From: Pseudoalteromonas luteoviolacea
Lineage (GTDB): Bacteria > Pseudomonadota > Gammaproteobacteria > Enterobacterales > Alteromonadaceae
Reading direction: 5' to 3'
Length of the DNA stretch: 64,000 nt
Assembly (NCBI RefSeq): GCF_018100925.1
Contig: NZ_JAGJEH010000005.1
Coordinates: 418,068 to 482,067, forward strand
The notes beneath the pieces were generated by a model. That model saw only the letters and a program-made list of their open reading frames with translations, made no database searches and was not told where the DNA came from. Shown here in pieces: positions 56,581 through 64,000 of this stretch (position 1 is the first letter of the stretch; each line of letters opens with the position of its first letter). The translations under genes were made by a program, and so were the position numbers.

Positions 56581-57183
56581 ATGATTCGGGATATTGAGAG
56601 AATTGTCATAGTAATAATTGCAGGTATATCAATATACTTAGGCTATCGATTGTTTTATCTTGTAAAAGAAACACAGGGAAAGATGAAAGTTAGTGGTGGT
56701 GATTACACAATAGATCTTTCCGATGTCGGGCCTGGAATCTACTTTGCAGTTTTTGGGTCGATAATTTTGGTTTCTAGCCTATTTAGTAAGGTCGAGAAAG
56801 AAGCGATTACGACATTTAAAAACGGTGTGGTCGCGTCAGAAGCTTCAAGAACAATAGCATCAGTGGACGATATGGTTGAAACCACATCACTTTTAGATTA
56901 TGAAAGCTTTATTGATGTAACTTATCTCAATGAGGAAGATGCCAAATTCTTTTCACGCCTTGAAAAAGTAGCTTTTACCATAAGTACCTCATCTGAGGAG
57001 ATGTTTATTAAAAGCTCCATCAGCCCTGATTTTATTTCCTCTTCAAAGAAAGAAATTCTCAGCAACATAACCAATGAAAGCTATAAAATATTGCTATCAG
57101 AGGTTGAGACTGAAGGGGAACTGTATTTTTTTATTCAGTCATATAAGCCGTATTTCCTATTTTCTAGGTCCCAGAGTGAATAA
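56581..57183 (+). CDS. membrane protein with two N-terminal TM helices, unknown
   Basis: 200 residues: TM helix at 8-27 ('IVIVIIAGISIYLGYRLFY'), a loop 'GKMKVSGGDYTIDLSDVGPG', a second helix at about 50-67 ('IYFAVFGSIILVSSLFS'), then a soluble, acidic C-terminal part. AGGACAGG lies just upstream of the ATG. The loop 'GKMKV.GGDYTIDLS.VGPGI.FAVFG' recalls small phage or stress-associated membrane proteins, but I cannot name a family. Probably in an operon with the Cys-rich protein. Confidence 0.6.
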   Translation: MIRDIERIVIVIIAGISIYLGYRLFYLVKETQGKMKVSGGDYTIDLSDVGPGIYFAVFGSIILVSSLFSKVEKEAITTFKNGVVASEASRTIASVDDMVETTSLLDYESFIDVTYLNEEDAKFFSRLEKVAFTISTSSEEMFIKSSISPDFISSSKKEILSNITNESYKILLSEVETEGELYFFIQSYKPYFLFSRSQSE

Positions 57184-57242
57184 GACAGTAGCAAACGCTG
57201 GTTGCTGAAACTGTCCGTTTTTGCACTACCAACCAGCTATAA

Positions 57243-57706
57243 AATGACGGGCTATTACTTTCCGTATGCTGCACATCTACGACAATAAACCCTAGCCTCC
57301 AAGTCTACTTTCGGGGGCTAATACCTTCTTTTATAAATATATCTAAAACTGATTGGCTTCTAAATTTTGAGCCTCAAAACTTACCTTATGAGGCATCCCA
57401 TGCATTTGTGACTGGCGCAGTCCAAGTCGTAAGAGATTACAAGATTATGCATGACGTAGCACTGGAGCTGAAAACCAAAGAGTTTGGCAACGTCAGTTTG
57501 ACTTCATTAGACCTGAAATTGATGGGTTACAACGTGCAGTATTTTAGTCCTTGCCGGGTGTTGATATGGCAGGCGAGTTTCAATATACGGCTTTTTGCAA
57601 GCCCGTTGATTACAACAAAAACCCAATACCAAAAGAACACGAAGACAAGCCCGGATTGGGCTTCGATTTGGGCCTTGGTGAAGATGAAAAAGAGCAGGGG
57701 GTTTAG
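57243..57706 (+). pseudogene. broken gene with frame shifts
   Basis: One frame is open from 57243 to about 57545 with no start codon and reads 'PSLQVYFRGLIPSFINISK...NLPYEASHAFVTGAVQVVRDYKIMHDVALELKTKE'. Near 57545 the coding sense moves to another frame, 'SLPGVDMAGEFQYTAFCKPVDYNKNP...GFDLGLGEDEKEQGV', which stops at 57706, overlapping the GTG of the next gene as coupled genes do. A base loss near 57287 would also join an ATG at 57266. So this looks like one exported or surface protein gene with at least one frameshift. Parent family not recognised. Confidence 0.45.
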
Positions 57707-57948
57707 TGGTGAGTTTGGTCATTAGGTATCTAAGAGTTTATGTGCTGGAAATTACACTATTTATTTCTTTGTGGGTTGCTTTGCACGCCGGATATTTACT
57801 GTATGAAGCTTTAGATAACTTAGCGCTATTTACTAAATGCCAAGAGGAAGGGCATGTTCAGTTGGTCGACGAATCAAACGATCGAGAGCTTTATGTAGAG
57901 TGCAAAGTTGTTATGGGTGAAGAAGAGCCGGAGGGGAAGTGGCCGTAA
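57706..57948 (+). CDS. small single-TM protein, coupled to the broken gene
   Basis: 80 residues with a TM helix at about 10-32 ('YVLEITLFISLWVALHAGYLLYEAL') and an acidic C-terminal part with two Cys ('FTKCQEEGHVQ', 'YVECKVVMGEEEPEG'). GTG start overlaps the stop of the preceding broken gene (TAGTG), which suggests they were an operon. Unknown function; perhaps an immunity or assembly partner of the lost protein (inference). Confidence 0.5.
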   Translation: MVSLVIRYLRVYVLEITLFISLWVALHAGYLLYEALDNLALFTKCQEEGHVQLVDESNDRELYVECKVVMGEEEPEGKWP

Positions 57949-57997
57949 TTATCATTTAGATGTGCGTTTAAAAAAACTATTTATTGAGAGTGTATTT

Positions 57998-58075
57998 ATG
58001 AGTTTATTTGAATGGGTAATAGTAATTGCTTCGACTGCATACTGTTTTTTTTATTTTATAAACGATGATAGGTAA
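57998..58075 (+). CDS. 25-residue single-TM peptide (tentative)
   Basis: A tiny frame reading MSLFEWVIVIASTAYCFFYF-INDDR, a single membrane helix with an acidic-basic end. GAGAG lies 7 bases before the ATG. Such peptides can be toxins or regulators, but the length makes chance a real option. Confidence 0.35.
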   Translation: MSLFEWVIVIASTAYCFFYFINDDR

Positions 58076-58223
58076 AACATATATACTATTTGTCACTACT
58101 AGTGTGTTCCTGATACATTTTAAAATCCTTGCTCTATAGAGCTAAGTACTACTTACGTAATATAGAGCTTCATGACAAAGGTTTTAAATCTTACCCAGCA
58201 TAGATTCGTTAGGAGTAACAAAC

Positions 58224-58886
58224 ATGGATAGTTCGTTTTTATTGAATATTATCGAGAAGGCGCCTGCATATTATGGAGTGGCTATTGTTGTTTCTTTGAT
58301 TCCAATTGTTCTAAAAACAACAACTTCGCTAATCGAATTCTATGAAAATGTTCACTTGAAAAGATTTTTTAATCGCATTAAATATTTGGCGGACAACTCC
58401 ACAAATAAGTCTGAAGTCTCCAATTATCTTGAATGCTTGAAGTGCAACGAAGTTTTTAGAATTGCTTCTGGGATTCGAACCTATCCAGAAAAATCAAAGA
58501 TGCTAATGAAAATATTTGAGCTAGGTATTGTTGAGAATAAAGAATTAAAAAGTATCCAAGGTTATCTTAACCCGTCTAGAACAAAAATTAAGGCTTCGCT
58601 TAACAACTTTGAGAGAATACAAATAATTTACTCCTGTACTGCTGGGATTTTTTTAATGTTAATGGGAGTGTTGAGTGCAGCATATTTTCAGTTTGGAAAA
58701 CCTGTAGAGGCATTGTTTGGTATATTAATGATGTTTGTTCTTATGCTTTTTGGTGGGGTAATACTGAAGGACTTTAGAAGGTACAGAACTTTAGTAAGAG
58801 TAACCAGTGAGCTTAAAAAAATGGGTGAACTTTCAGAAGCCGAGTCAAATATCAGAGTGTTCAGTTTTCTACATGCGTCAATTTAA
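58224..58886 (+). CDS. multi-pass membrane protein, unknown
   Basis: AGGAG precedes the ATG by 8 bases. 220 residues: TM helix at about 15-35, a cytoplasmic-looking helical region with 'YLECLKCNEVFRIASGIRTYPEKSKMLMKIFE', then two TM helices at about 135-155 and 160-185 ('FLMLMGVLSAAYF', 'GILMMFVLMLFGGVIL'). No family recognised. Lies directly before the HEPN-like gene (49-base gap), so the two may be a pair. Confidence 0.6.
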   Translation: MDSSFLLNIIEKAPAYYGVAIVVSLIPIVLKTTTSLIEFYENVHLKRFFNRIKYLADNSTNKSEVSNYLECLKCNEVFRIASGIRTYPEKSKMLMKIFELGIVENKELKSIQGYLNPSRTKIKASLNNFERIQIIYSCTAGIFLMLMGVLSAAYFQFGKPVEALFGILMMFVLMLFGGVILKDFRRYRTLVRVTSELKKMGELSEAESNIRVFSFLHASI

Positions 58887-58935
58887 TTTTCTATACCTAG
58901 CTAAGTTTTGGAATTATTGAGGGAGGTAGCGCGTT

Positions 58936-59946
58936 ATGATTAGCTCAACCTGTATTGCATGGATACCTGTGTTTAATTTTATGAGGTTATTGAAAGAGGC
59001 CCCTAATGATTTTGACATATGTCTTGAGGGGTTTGCGGATGCAATTGGTGACCTGTTGCTCACCTCGAGTTCTAACATCGTAAATGTTAAAGCCGAAATT
59101 TCTGAACCATCGAAGCTTGTTGTTTATGATTTCTATAGAACTAATGAAAATTCAGGTCATCCTTATGTTACTTGGTTGAAAGTTACGTGTAGTTTTGAAT
59201 ATGACTTGGAATCATACAATTTGCGTTGCGGCAATAGTAAGTTTACGGAAGCAGAGCTACTTTATACTTTTGCTCCTCTTGAACTTAAATCTTTAATTCT
59301 GGATGCTCAGATTATTTCCCAAATCGCATACCCTGGGAGGTTTAGCTTCGCCAAAGGCAGTATATGGGTATTAGAAGAAAAACGCTATCCAACTGATGCG
59401 TTGTCAGGCCTAACTACTGACACTATTTTTTCTGATGAAATAACTTGGCCGGAAGTTGAGGTTTTTCCAATGCGAGACCTTGTCTCTTGGAAACCCTTAC
59501 TTAACTTATTTTTAAAAGGTATTCCAGAAACCCCGATTGAGCGCTCTATATCTTCGTTGACTCATGCAATAGGCTCAGGTGGTGACGAACTAATCTTCTT
59601 TGCAATGCAAGGTTTGGAAGCTTTTTATTGTCGTGGACATGGCGATCTGAGAAAACAGCTTTCAGATAAAACGAAATTGTTTTTGGGGCCGTGGGAAGAC
59701 AAAAATAATGTAGTCGGACGCCTCTATGATATGCGTTCCAAGTTTGTGCATGGCTCATTCAATCTAGAGCGTTGGGGAAATAATCTCGACATATTCAATG
59801 AAAAGGGTTTTAAAGAGCGCTATTCATTCTATAAGTCGCAACTGCTTGCAGTTCGAATGTTAATTTCGACAATACACAAATGCGCTAAAAAAGATTTAAC
59901 ATCAGTAGAGTTTGATTATGTTATGAGGACAGATGCCCGTGACTAG
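58936..59946 (+). CDS. HEPN/Apea-like domain protein
   Basis: GGGAGG precedes the ATG. The 336-residue product has an unrecognised N-terminal half and a C-terminal helical domain with 'LIFFAMQGLEAFY...KTKLFLGP', then 'RLYDMRSKFVHGSFN', the Arg-x-Lys-x-x-x-His-type motif (here R-SKFVH) that marks Apea-like HEPN domains, possible RNases found in defence and stress loci. The R-x4-H spacing is kept (RSKFVH). Last gene of the island before ssrA. Role as an RNA-cutting effector is inference. Confidence 0.65.
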   Translation: MISSTCIAWIPVFNFMRLLKEAPNDFDICLEGFADAIGDLLLTSSSNIVNVKAEISEPSKLVVYDFYRTNENSGHPYVTWLKVTCSFEYDLESYNLRCGNSKFTEAELLYTFAPLELKSLILDAQIISQIAYPGRFSFAKGSIWVLEEKRYPTDALSGLTTDTIFSDEITWPEVEVFPMRDLVSWKPLLNLFLKGIPETPIERSISSLTHAIGSGGDELIFFAMQGLEAFYCRGHGDLRKQLSDKTKLFLGPWEDKNNVVGRLYDMRSKFVHGSFNLERWGNNLDIFNEKGFKERYSFYKSQLLAVRMLISTIHKCAKKDLTSVEFDYVMRTDARD

Positions 59947-60153
59947 ATATTGGAACAAATGGCGTAGCCATGACGCACATTCCAGAGGTTCCGATATAAG
60001 CAAATTCAATCATCAAGTTCCAAAGCTTGTTTTGGTGCGATATCAAACTAAAGGTGCAGCTAGTAACTGCACTTTCTTTCCCTGTTATAATTACCACTCT
60101 GACAAACCACTTGTATTTTTGTTTTAGCGGCAGCCTGTCACGGCGAGTGACCG
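59947..60153. other. short non-coding stretch
   Basis: The tail between the HEPN-like gene and tmRNA. A 64-codon frame at 59933-60127 overlaps the gene end and has no supporting feature. Confidence 0.4.
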
Positions 60154-60174
60154 CCCCGCGAGGGATGGGGTTTT
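60154..60174 (+). terminator. possible terminator of the HEPN-like gene
   Basis: CCCC-GCGAGGGAT-GGGG followed by TTTT. The stem is short but GC-only. Confidence 0.4.
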
Positions 60175-60214
60175 AAAAAAAGTGGATGGAAATTGGATGT
60201 TTTACTACAGACAC

Positions 60215-60249
60215 AAAAAAGCCAGTTAAAGAAGTTCTCTAACTGGCTG
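60215..60249 (-). terminator. terminator of ssrA
   Basis: On the minus strand AGCCAGTTA and TAACTGGCT form a 9-bp perfect stem followed by six T residues, 17 bases past the tmRNA 3' end. Confidence 0.85.
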
Positions 60250-60266
60250 TTTTATAACACTTAATG

Positions 60267-60624
60267 TGGTGGAGCTGGGGGGATTTGAACCCCCGTCCAG
60301 AAAGCGTCGACCCTCGGTCCTACATGTTTAGTATCGTCTATTGGTTAACCTTTAAATCTCGGACGAACACGATAAGTAAAGGCGAGGCCGCTTATATTTA
60401 GCCCTTCAACCCCGGCCAGGGTTTCCGTAGCGATCTTATGTAGGGTGACACTCCAAATCCAGAACCACAAGCATTTCTTGGAGGAGTGCTAGCGGGCTTA
60501 TTATGCCGCTAGAGCGTAGTTATCGTCGTTTGCGATTACTTTAAATGCGGCTTTTTTACGAGGCCAACCGCCCCTCGACATGCACCTCAGGCTTCATGAA
60601 TCCTGTCGAATCCTAATCAGCCCC
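60267..60624 (-). ncRNA. ssrA: tmRNA (transfer-messenger RNA)
   Basis: On the minus strand the 5' end begins GGGGCTGATTAGG and the 3' end closes CCCCAGCTCCACCA, which pair as the tRNA-like acceptor stem. The T arm is GGTTCAAATCC-like. The tag reading frame begins at the resume codon GCA (60531-60533) and encodes ANDDNYALAA, ended by two TAA stops at 60498-60503. About 358 bases, a normal length. It rescues stalled ribosomes and tags their products for proteolysis. Its 3' end faces the defence genes, the common insertion point of genomic islands. Confidence 0.97.
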
Positions 60625-60814
60625 TGAAATCTTTCATTCAGTACATAAAAACTTTACTGTTAACGCTAAGTAAAGCTGTTATTTTCCGGCATTGTAGCCC
60701 TAATATATTGGCTTAGCAATAGTTTTTATGGCTTTTGTGTGAACCTAACGTGCTTTTGCTGATTAACTAACCGCTTTGTTTGTAAAGTATGCTGGACTAA
60801 GCGTTTTCCCGAAA

Positions 60815-61477
60815 TTAATGCAGTGCATGCTGTTTGAATTGGCTATGCCAATCGGTTCGATTGAGAACTGCGAGCTGCTCTTCGCTTAGCAGTAATTCAA
60901 GTTTTTCTAACTTGCTTTTATTCAACGAGTTTATTTGTTGTGAAAACTCAGCAAACGAGGGAGATCCGTCTACGTCAGAAATGGCATAGGCTATGTTGAT
61001 AAAGTTTTCTTTTAATATCGCATGAATTTGCCGTTTTTTATCATTAGGTATTGTGTGCTGGCGAGTTAAGTGCTCCACCATTAATTGGGCCTTTTTGTCG
61101 GAGTCTTCATAAAGTGTCGGTAAATACTTCTCTTCCCATTGGGCTCGACCTTCTAACAGCGCCTTTTGTTCATATTCTTCAGGTGTTTCAGGCTGGATGT
61201 TGTTTTTAGTTATGGGTGAGTTGGTTTTGCCAGTCACTACTAACTTGTCGTATTTTGTGCGTTGCTCGATAGATTGCAGGCGGTTTTTTATATCAATAAG
61301 TGTGTCTTCAAAGTGTAAGCTTGGGTGTGCTTTAGGTTGTTTTGCTTGTGCGATCTGTGTCTCTAATATGGTAATACGCTTCGAAAGCGTGATGATCTGA
61401 AACTGAGCAAAAATAACGATAAAGAGCAGAATACCGAGCAATAAAATTGAAAAATAATGAGGTTTAAATCTTGTCAT
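60815..61477 (-). CDS. single-pass membrane protein with coiled coil
   Basis: 220 residues. An N-terminal TM helix at about 8-28 ('YFSILLLGILLFIVIFAQF') is followed at once by a coiled coil ('ITLSKRITILETQIAQAKQ', 'IDIKNRLQSIEQRT') and a helical C-terminal region. This is a type II membrane protein, with the bulk outside the cytoplasm. No family recognised. It lies upstream of ssrA on the same strand and 49 bases after the DUF5648-like gene. Confidence 0.6.
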   Translation of the reverse strand: MTRFKPHYFSILLLGILLFIVIFAQFQIITLSKRITILETQIAQAKQPKAHPSLHFEDTLIDIKNRLQSIEQRTKYDKLVVTGKTNSPITKNNIQPETPEEYEQKALLEGRAQWEEKYLPTLYEDSDKKAQLMVEHLTRQHTIPNDKKRQIHAILKENFINIAYAISDVDGSPSFAEFSQQINSLNKSKLEKLELLLSEEQLAVLNRTDWHSQFKQHALH

Positions 61478-61526
61478 TATGTGATCCTGTTAGGCACCAG
61501 CTTTAGTAAGCTGATGCCAATATGGG

Positions 61527-62024
61527 TTACTTACCGTAGCCTTCTTCTTTTTGATAGGTGTATCCGCCAGAAGCAGTTGCATTTAGCATTTCGACTACAT
61601 CAGTGGTGTAAAAATGGTTATCAAGCTCACTGTGGTAACCGCGATAAATCGTTTTAGCTTTTGACTTGGTCGTATAGCCTTCCGTTCTCTCATACACATA
61701 GCCCAAAGATTTAATATTCAATGCTTCCATTAAATCAGAGGTATAAAAGTGGTTGCCGCCAGGGCCTGCGTTTTTATTATAAAGGCGATAAAATGCGTCC
61801 TTGGCGTCACTGTCGCCGTATTCCACTAAATGAACGGTAATACCTTCGTATTTAAAACCACCAGATGCAGTGGCATTTAACATTTCAACCAGATCAGTAG
61901 TATAAAAGTGGTTGCCATGTTTATAGGCTCTATATAGAGGTTTATCCGCAGCGACAGACGTTAAACTAACCATGCCGACAAGCGATGCTAATAATATAGT
62001 GGTTTTATTAGAGGTTTTTTTCAT
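61527..62024 (-). CDS. exported DUF5648-like repeat protein
   Basis: ATG at 62024 has AAGGA six bases upstream; the in-frame ATG at 62030 abuts that site. Signal peptide 'MKKTSNKTTILLASLVGMVSLTSVAA'. The mature part carries three repeats of the form 'YRAYKHGNHFYTTDLVEMLNATASGG', 'YRLYNKNAGPGGNHFYTSDLMEAL' and 'YRGYHSELDNHFYTTDVVEMLNATASGG', which match the DUF5648 repeat seen in bacterial adhesin-like and secreted proteins. First and third repeats are nearly the same, so recent internal duplication is likely. Role: probably surface or extracellular binding. Confidence 0.75.
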   Translation of the reverse strand: MKKTSNKTTILLASLVGMVSLTSVAADKPLYRAYKHGNHFYTTDLVEMLNATASGGFKYEGITVHLVEYGDSDAKDAFYRLYNKNAGPGGNHFYTSDLMEALNIKSLGYVYERTEGYTTKSKAKTIYRGYHSELDNHFYTTDVVEMLNATASGGYTYQKEEGYGK

Positions 62025-62334
62025 CTTCATTCCTTGTATTTGTGAAGTGTGTTTTTTAAACAATTGCAATGTTATCAGTTAGACTCTTTCATTAATATTA
62101 AATTTACACAAAATGGTTTTTTATTTACCTTTTGCGGTAGCAGCTATATGTGCTATTCAGGGTGGTAGCGTCCATTTTAGAGGGACTTTTATTGTTTGAA
62201 AACCAAGCTAAAAGACCGACTATATTGTTATACTTCGGGTGTCTTCATGTCATATTAAGCTAATATTATGTATTAGTTTCTAGTAATAAACATATGATTA
62301 CGTTCGCTCTTTAGGTAATTAATGGGGCATTGGC

Positions 62335-63252
62335 ATGATTGAAAAAAATAAGTTTGTTGGGTGCTTCAAAGGCCTTGCAATTGGTGATGCTTTTGCAGCG
62401 TCGTATGAAGGAGGTCCAGTAGAGCGGTTACTTTGGCGCTTTATGGGAAGAACAAAAAAGGGCGAAAGACGATATACAGACGACACGCAAATGTCGATGG
62501 ATATCGCCAATTCATTTTTGGAGTGTGGTCATGTCGACCAAACTCATCTAGCACATACTTTTGCCAGCAGCTACCAATGGAGTAGGGGATATGGACCAGG
62601 CGCCGCAGGGTTACTTAAAGGTATCCGCGCGGGGCAGGCATGGCAAACCCTCAATCGCAAAAAATACAAAGAAGGGTCAATGGGCAATGGCGCAGCGATG
62701 CGAGCGCCCATTGCCACACTATGCAGTCTAGGGTGTGAAGACTTGCTAACTGATTACATCCGCGACAGTGCAGAGATCACGCATGCACACCCGTTGGCCA
62801 TCGAAGGTGCGCAAATAATTGCACAAGCAACACGTTTGGCTTTAATTGATGTGGAAAATATCGGTATTTTGCAAACGCTTTGTACAAGCGCATTGCACTC
62901 TGATTACAAGCGCAAACTCAGCCTGTGTCTACAGTTTATTGCCAGCGCCAAAATGCAAGACCCACGTATTATAAAAGCTGAGTTAGGCAATGGGATGTTG
63001 GCGAGTGAGTCTTGTGTTACTGCCTTATATTTTGCAATGGCGTATAGAAGGCAGTCTTACACTCAGATGCTACAAGTTATCTGTGAACTCGGAGGCGACG
63101 CCGACACCATTGCAGCAATGGCGGGTGCTATCTGGGGGGCGTTTAATGGCGGACTCTCTTTGATTGAGTTTGATAATAGAGTGGAATCTTTAACTGAAAT
63201 CGAACAACTGGCAAGCCAGTTGCACATTCAATATCAAGAGTTTATGACATAA
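62335..63252 (+). CDS. ADP-ribosylglycohydrolase family protein
   Basis: The 305-residue product has the ADP-ribosylglycohydrolase (DraG/ARH) metal sites: 'GLAIGDAFAASYEG' early, 'YTDDTQMSMDIANSFLE' with the twin Asp, and 'GGDADTIAAMAGAIWGAFNG' near the end. 'GPGAAGLLKGI', 'GSMGNGAAMRAPI' and 'HPLAIEGAQI' follow the family order. It removes ADP-ribose from proteins or small molecules, using two metal ions; the target is unknown. No partner ADP-ribosyltransferase is adjacent. Confidence 0.92.
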   Translation: MIEKNKFVGCFKGLAIGDAFAASYEGGPVERLLWRFMGRTKKGERRYTDDTQMSMDIANSFLECGHVDQTHLAHTFASSYQWSRGYGPGAAGLLKGIRAGQAWQTLNRKKYKEGSMGNGAAMRAPIATLCSLGCEDLLTDYIRDSAEITHAHPLAIEGAQIIAQATRLALIDVENIGILQTLCTSALHSDYKRKLSLCLQFIASAKMQDPRIIKAELGNGMLASESCVTALYFAMAYRRQSYTQMLQVICELGGDADTIAAMAGAIWGAFNGGLSLIEFDNRVESLTEIEQLASQLHIQYQEFMT

Positions 63253-63370
63253 TGCATGAATTCATGGAATCCCCTGCCAATGCCTAGAGTTGTCTTGCTT
63301 TTTAGATATTTATATCAATACAATGCAACCGAATAAAATAATCATGTAGTTTGCAAAAAAGGGGCGTCCT

Positions 63371-63757
63371 ATGGATCTTAGTGGCAGTTGTCATTGTGGA
63401 AATGTCGCGATTACGCTAAACAAAGCGGTTGATTTGGTAACCAGCTGCAATTGTTCTCTGTGTCATCGGTATGGCGCTATTTGGGGGTACTTTGAGCTGT
63501 CGGAAGTAGAACTAATGGTTAAAAATTCAAAGGTAAAGTCTTACCAACATGGGGATCAATACCTAGAGTTCCATCACTGTTCAGATTGTGGTTGTGTAAC
63601 GCACTATACTCCCACTGAAAAGTATAATACTAAACGTATGGCAGTTAATTTACGTATGTTTGATAAAAAGCTACTCAATGAAGTGTCAGTGCGGTATTTC
63701 GACGGGGCAGATTCTTGGGCCTTTGTCGAGCAGTCAGAACCAAGGTTTTTCGTTTAA
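63371..63757 (+). CDS. GFA/CENP-V family zinc protein
   Basis: A 128-residue protein with the GFA zinc-ligand pattern: 'GSCHCGNV' (Cys-x-Cys), 'CNCSLCHRYGAIWGYF' (Cys-x-Cys-x2-Cys), and 'HHCSDCGCVTHY' (Cys-x2-Cys). Family members include glutathione-dependent formaldehyde-activating enzymes, although most are of unknown substrate. Full-length. Follows the glycohydrolase gene by 118 bases, possibly the same transcript. Confidence 0.9.
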   Translation: MDLSGSCHCGNVAITLNKAVDLVTSCNCSLCHRYGAIWGYFELSEVELMVKNSKVKSYQHGDQYLEFHHCSDCGCVTHYTPTEKYNTKRMAVNLRMFDKKLLNEVSVRYFDGADSWAFVEQSEPRFFV

Positions 63758-63903
63758 AACTGGCTGCTTTGTGTTTAATTAAGTCTATTTCGGCTATATT
63801 CTTTGGTTGCAATTTGAAACCTGTTAACCAGTATGGCTCGAAAGACCTAATAACCCAATTCTAGGGGGGCGACGCGCTTTATCATTCAACTTTTGAAAAA
63901 TGG

Positions 63904-63924
63904 ACCCTGAAACGAGTTCAGGGT
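63904..63924. repeat. ACCCTGAA...TTCAGGGT hairpin, dispersed-repeat type
   Basis: An 8-bp perfect stem with loop ACGAG, followed by GACGAGG. The 'CCTGAA-ACGAG-TTCAGG-TGACG' form is, as far as I recall, common between genes in Pseudoalteromonas and related genera. Only one copy is in this window. Confidence 0.5.
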
Positions 63925-64000
63925 GACGAGGAGAAGAGGAGAGGGCTTTGGTGTTTAAGACCTGCCATATGGTCTTTGATGTTTAAGGTTTGTCATTGTG

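Noticed and set aside
58460..58500. GGGATTCGAAC, which looks like a tRNA T-loop or a copy of the tmRNA 3' end
   Set aside because: It is inside a clear coding frame and the flanking bases do not match tmRNA.
59933..60127. 64-codon frame after the HEPN-like gene
   Set aside because: It overlaps the preceding gene in another frame and has no domain or ribosome site of its own.
1..64000. CRISPR arrays and complete insertion sequences
   Set aside because: No regularly spaced direct repeats and no transposase frame were found by eye; a CRISPR finder would settle it.

Overview
The window looks like chromosomal DNA of a marine gammaproteobacterium of the Pseudoalteromonas/Alteromonadales type. This is inferred from moderate-to-low GC, a tmRNA whose tag reads ANDDNYALAA, many sensor and transport genes, and secreted proteins with typical gammaproteobacterial signals. 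The assignment is by eye, not by database search.

Bases 1-13,500 hold metabolic, sensory and repair genes: a hydrolase cut by the left edge; a periplasmic binding protein paired with a large hybrid histidine kinase that carries a blue-light LOV domain but is broken by an 8-bp tandem duplication; a FAN1-like VRR-NUC nuclease fused to a DEDDh exonuclease; a DUF1294 protein; an SDF-family transporter fused to a periplasmic binding domain; a short malate-synthase-like protein divergent from a RamB/ScfR-type regulator with a cluster of palindromes between them; and another binding protein.

Bases 13,500-17,500 hold an unusual minus-strand cluster: four paralogous multi-pass membrane proteins, two small XRE-type helix-turn-helix proteins, and a 36-codon peptide gene with a double-glycine-type leader. 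Shared GATAAC motifs lie upstream of the first operon and of the peptide gene. I know no named system with this layout.

Bases 18,000-31,800 hold a poly-Gly/Asn lipoprotein, a giant one-component-style hybrid kinase with an AraC output domain, a GNAT acetyltransferase, a PD-(D/E)XK-like protein, a lone XRE regulator followed by a pseudoknot-like inverted-repeat pair, two exported proteins, and a LysR regulator divergent from a VOC-family protein.

Bases about 32,200-60,200 form a defence-rich island ending at the 3' end of ssrA, a classic island insertion site. From left to right: a very AT-rich two-gene unit (2-TM protein plus 795-aa P-loop NTPase), a type II Zorya system (zorA, zorB, zorE), a type I restriction-modification operon (hsdM, hsdS, a DUF4145 protein, hsdR), a RADAR system (SLATT-like membrane protein, rdrA, rdrB), then poorly known cargo: an XRE-like membrane-tethered protein, a coiled-coil membrane protein, a small Cys-rich exported protein, small membrane proteins, at least two decayed genes and a HEPN/Apea-like protein. 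No intact integrase is visible, so the island is probably immobile or its integrase lies elsewhere.

Bases 60,200-64,000 return to core-like sequence: tmRNA, a membrane-anchored coiled-coil protein, a DUF5648-type repeat protein, an ADP-ribosylglycohydrolase and a GFA/CENP-V family protein.
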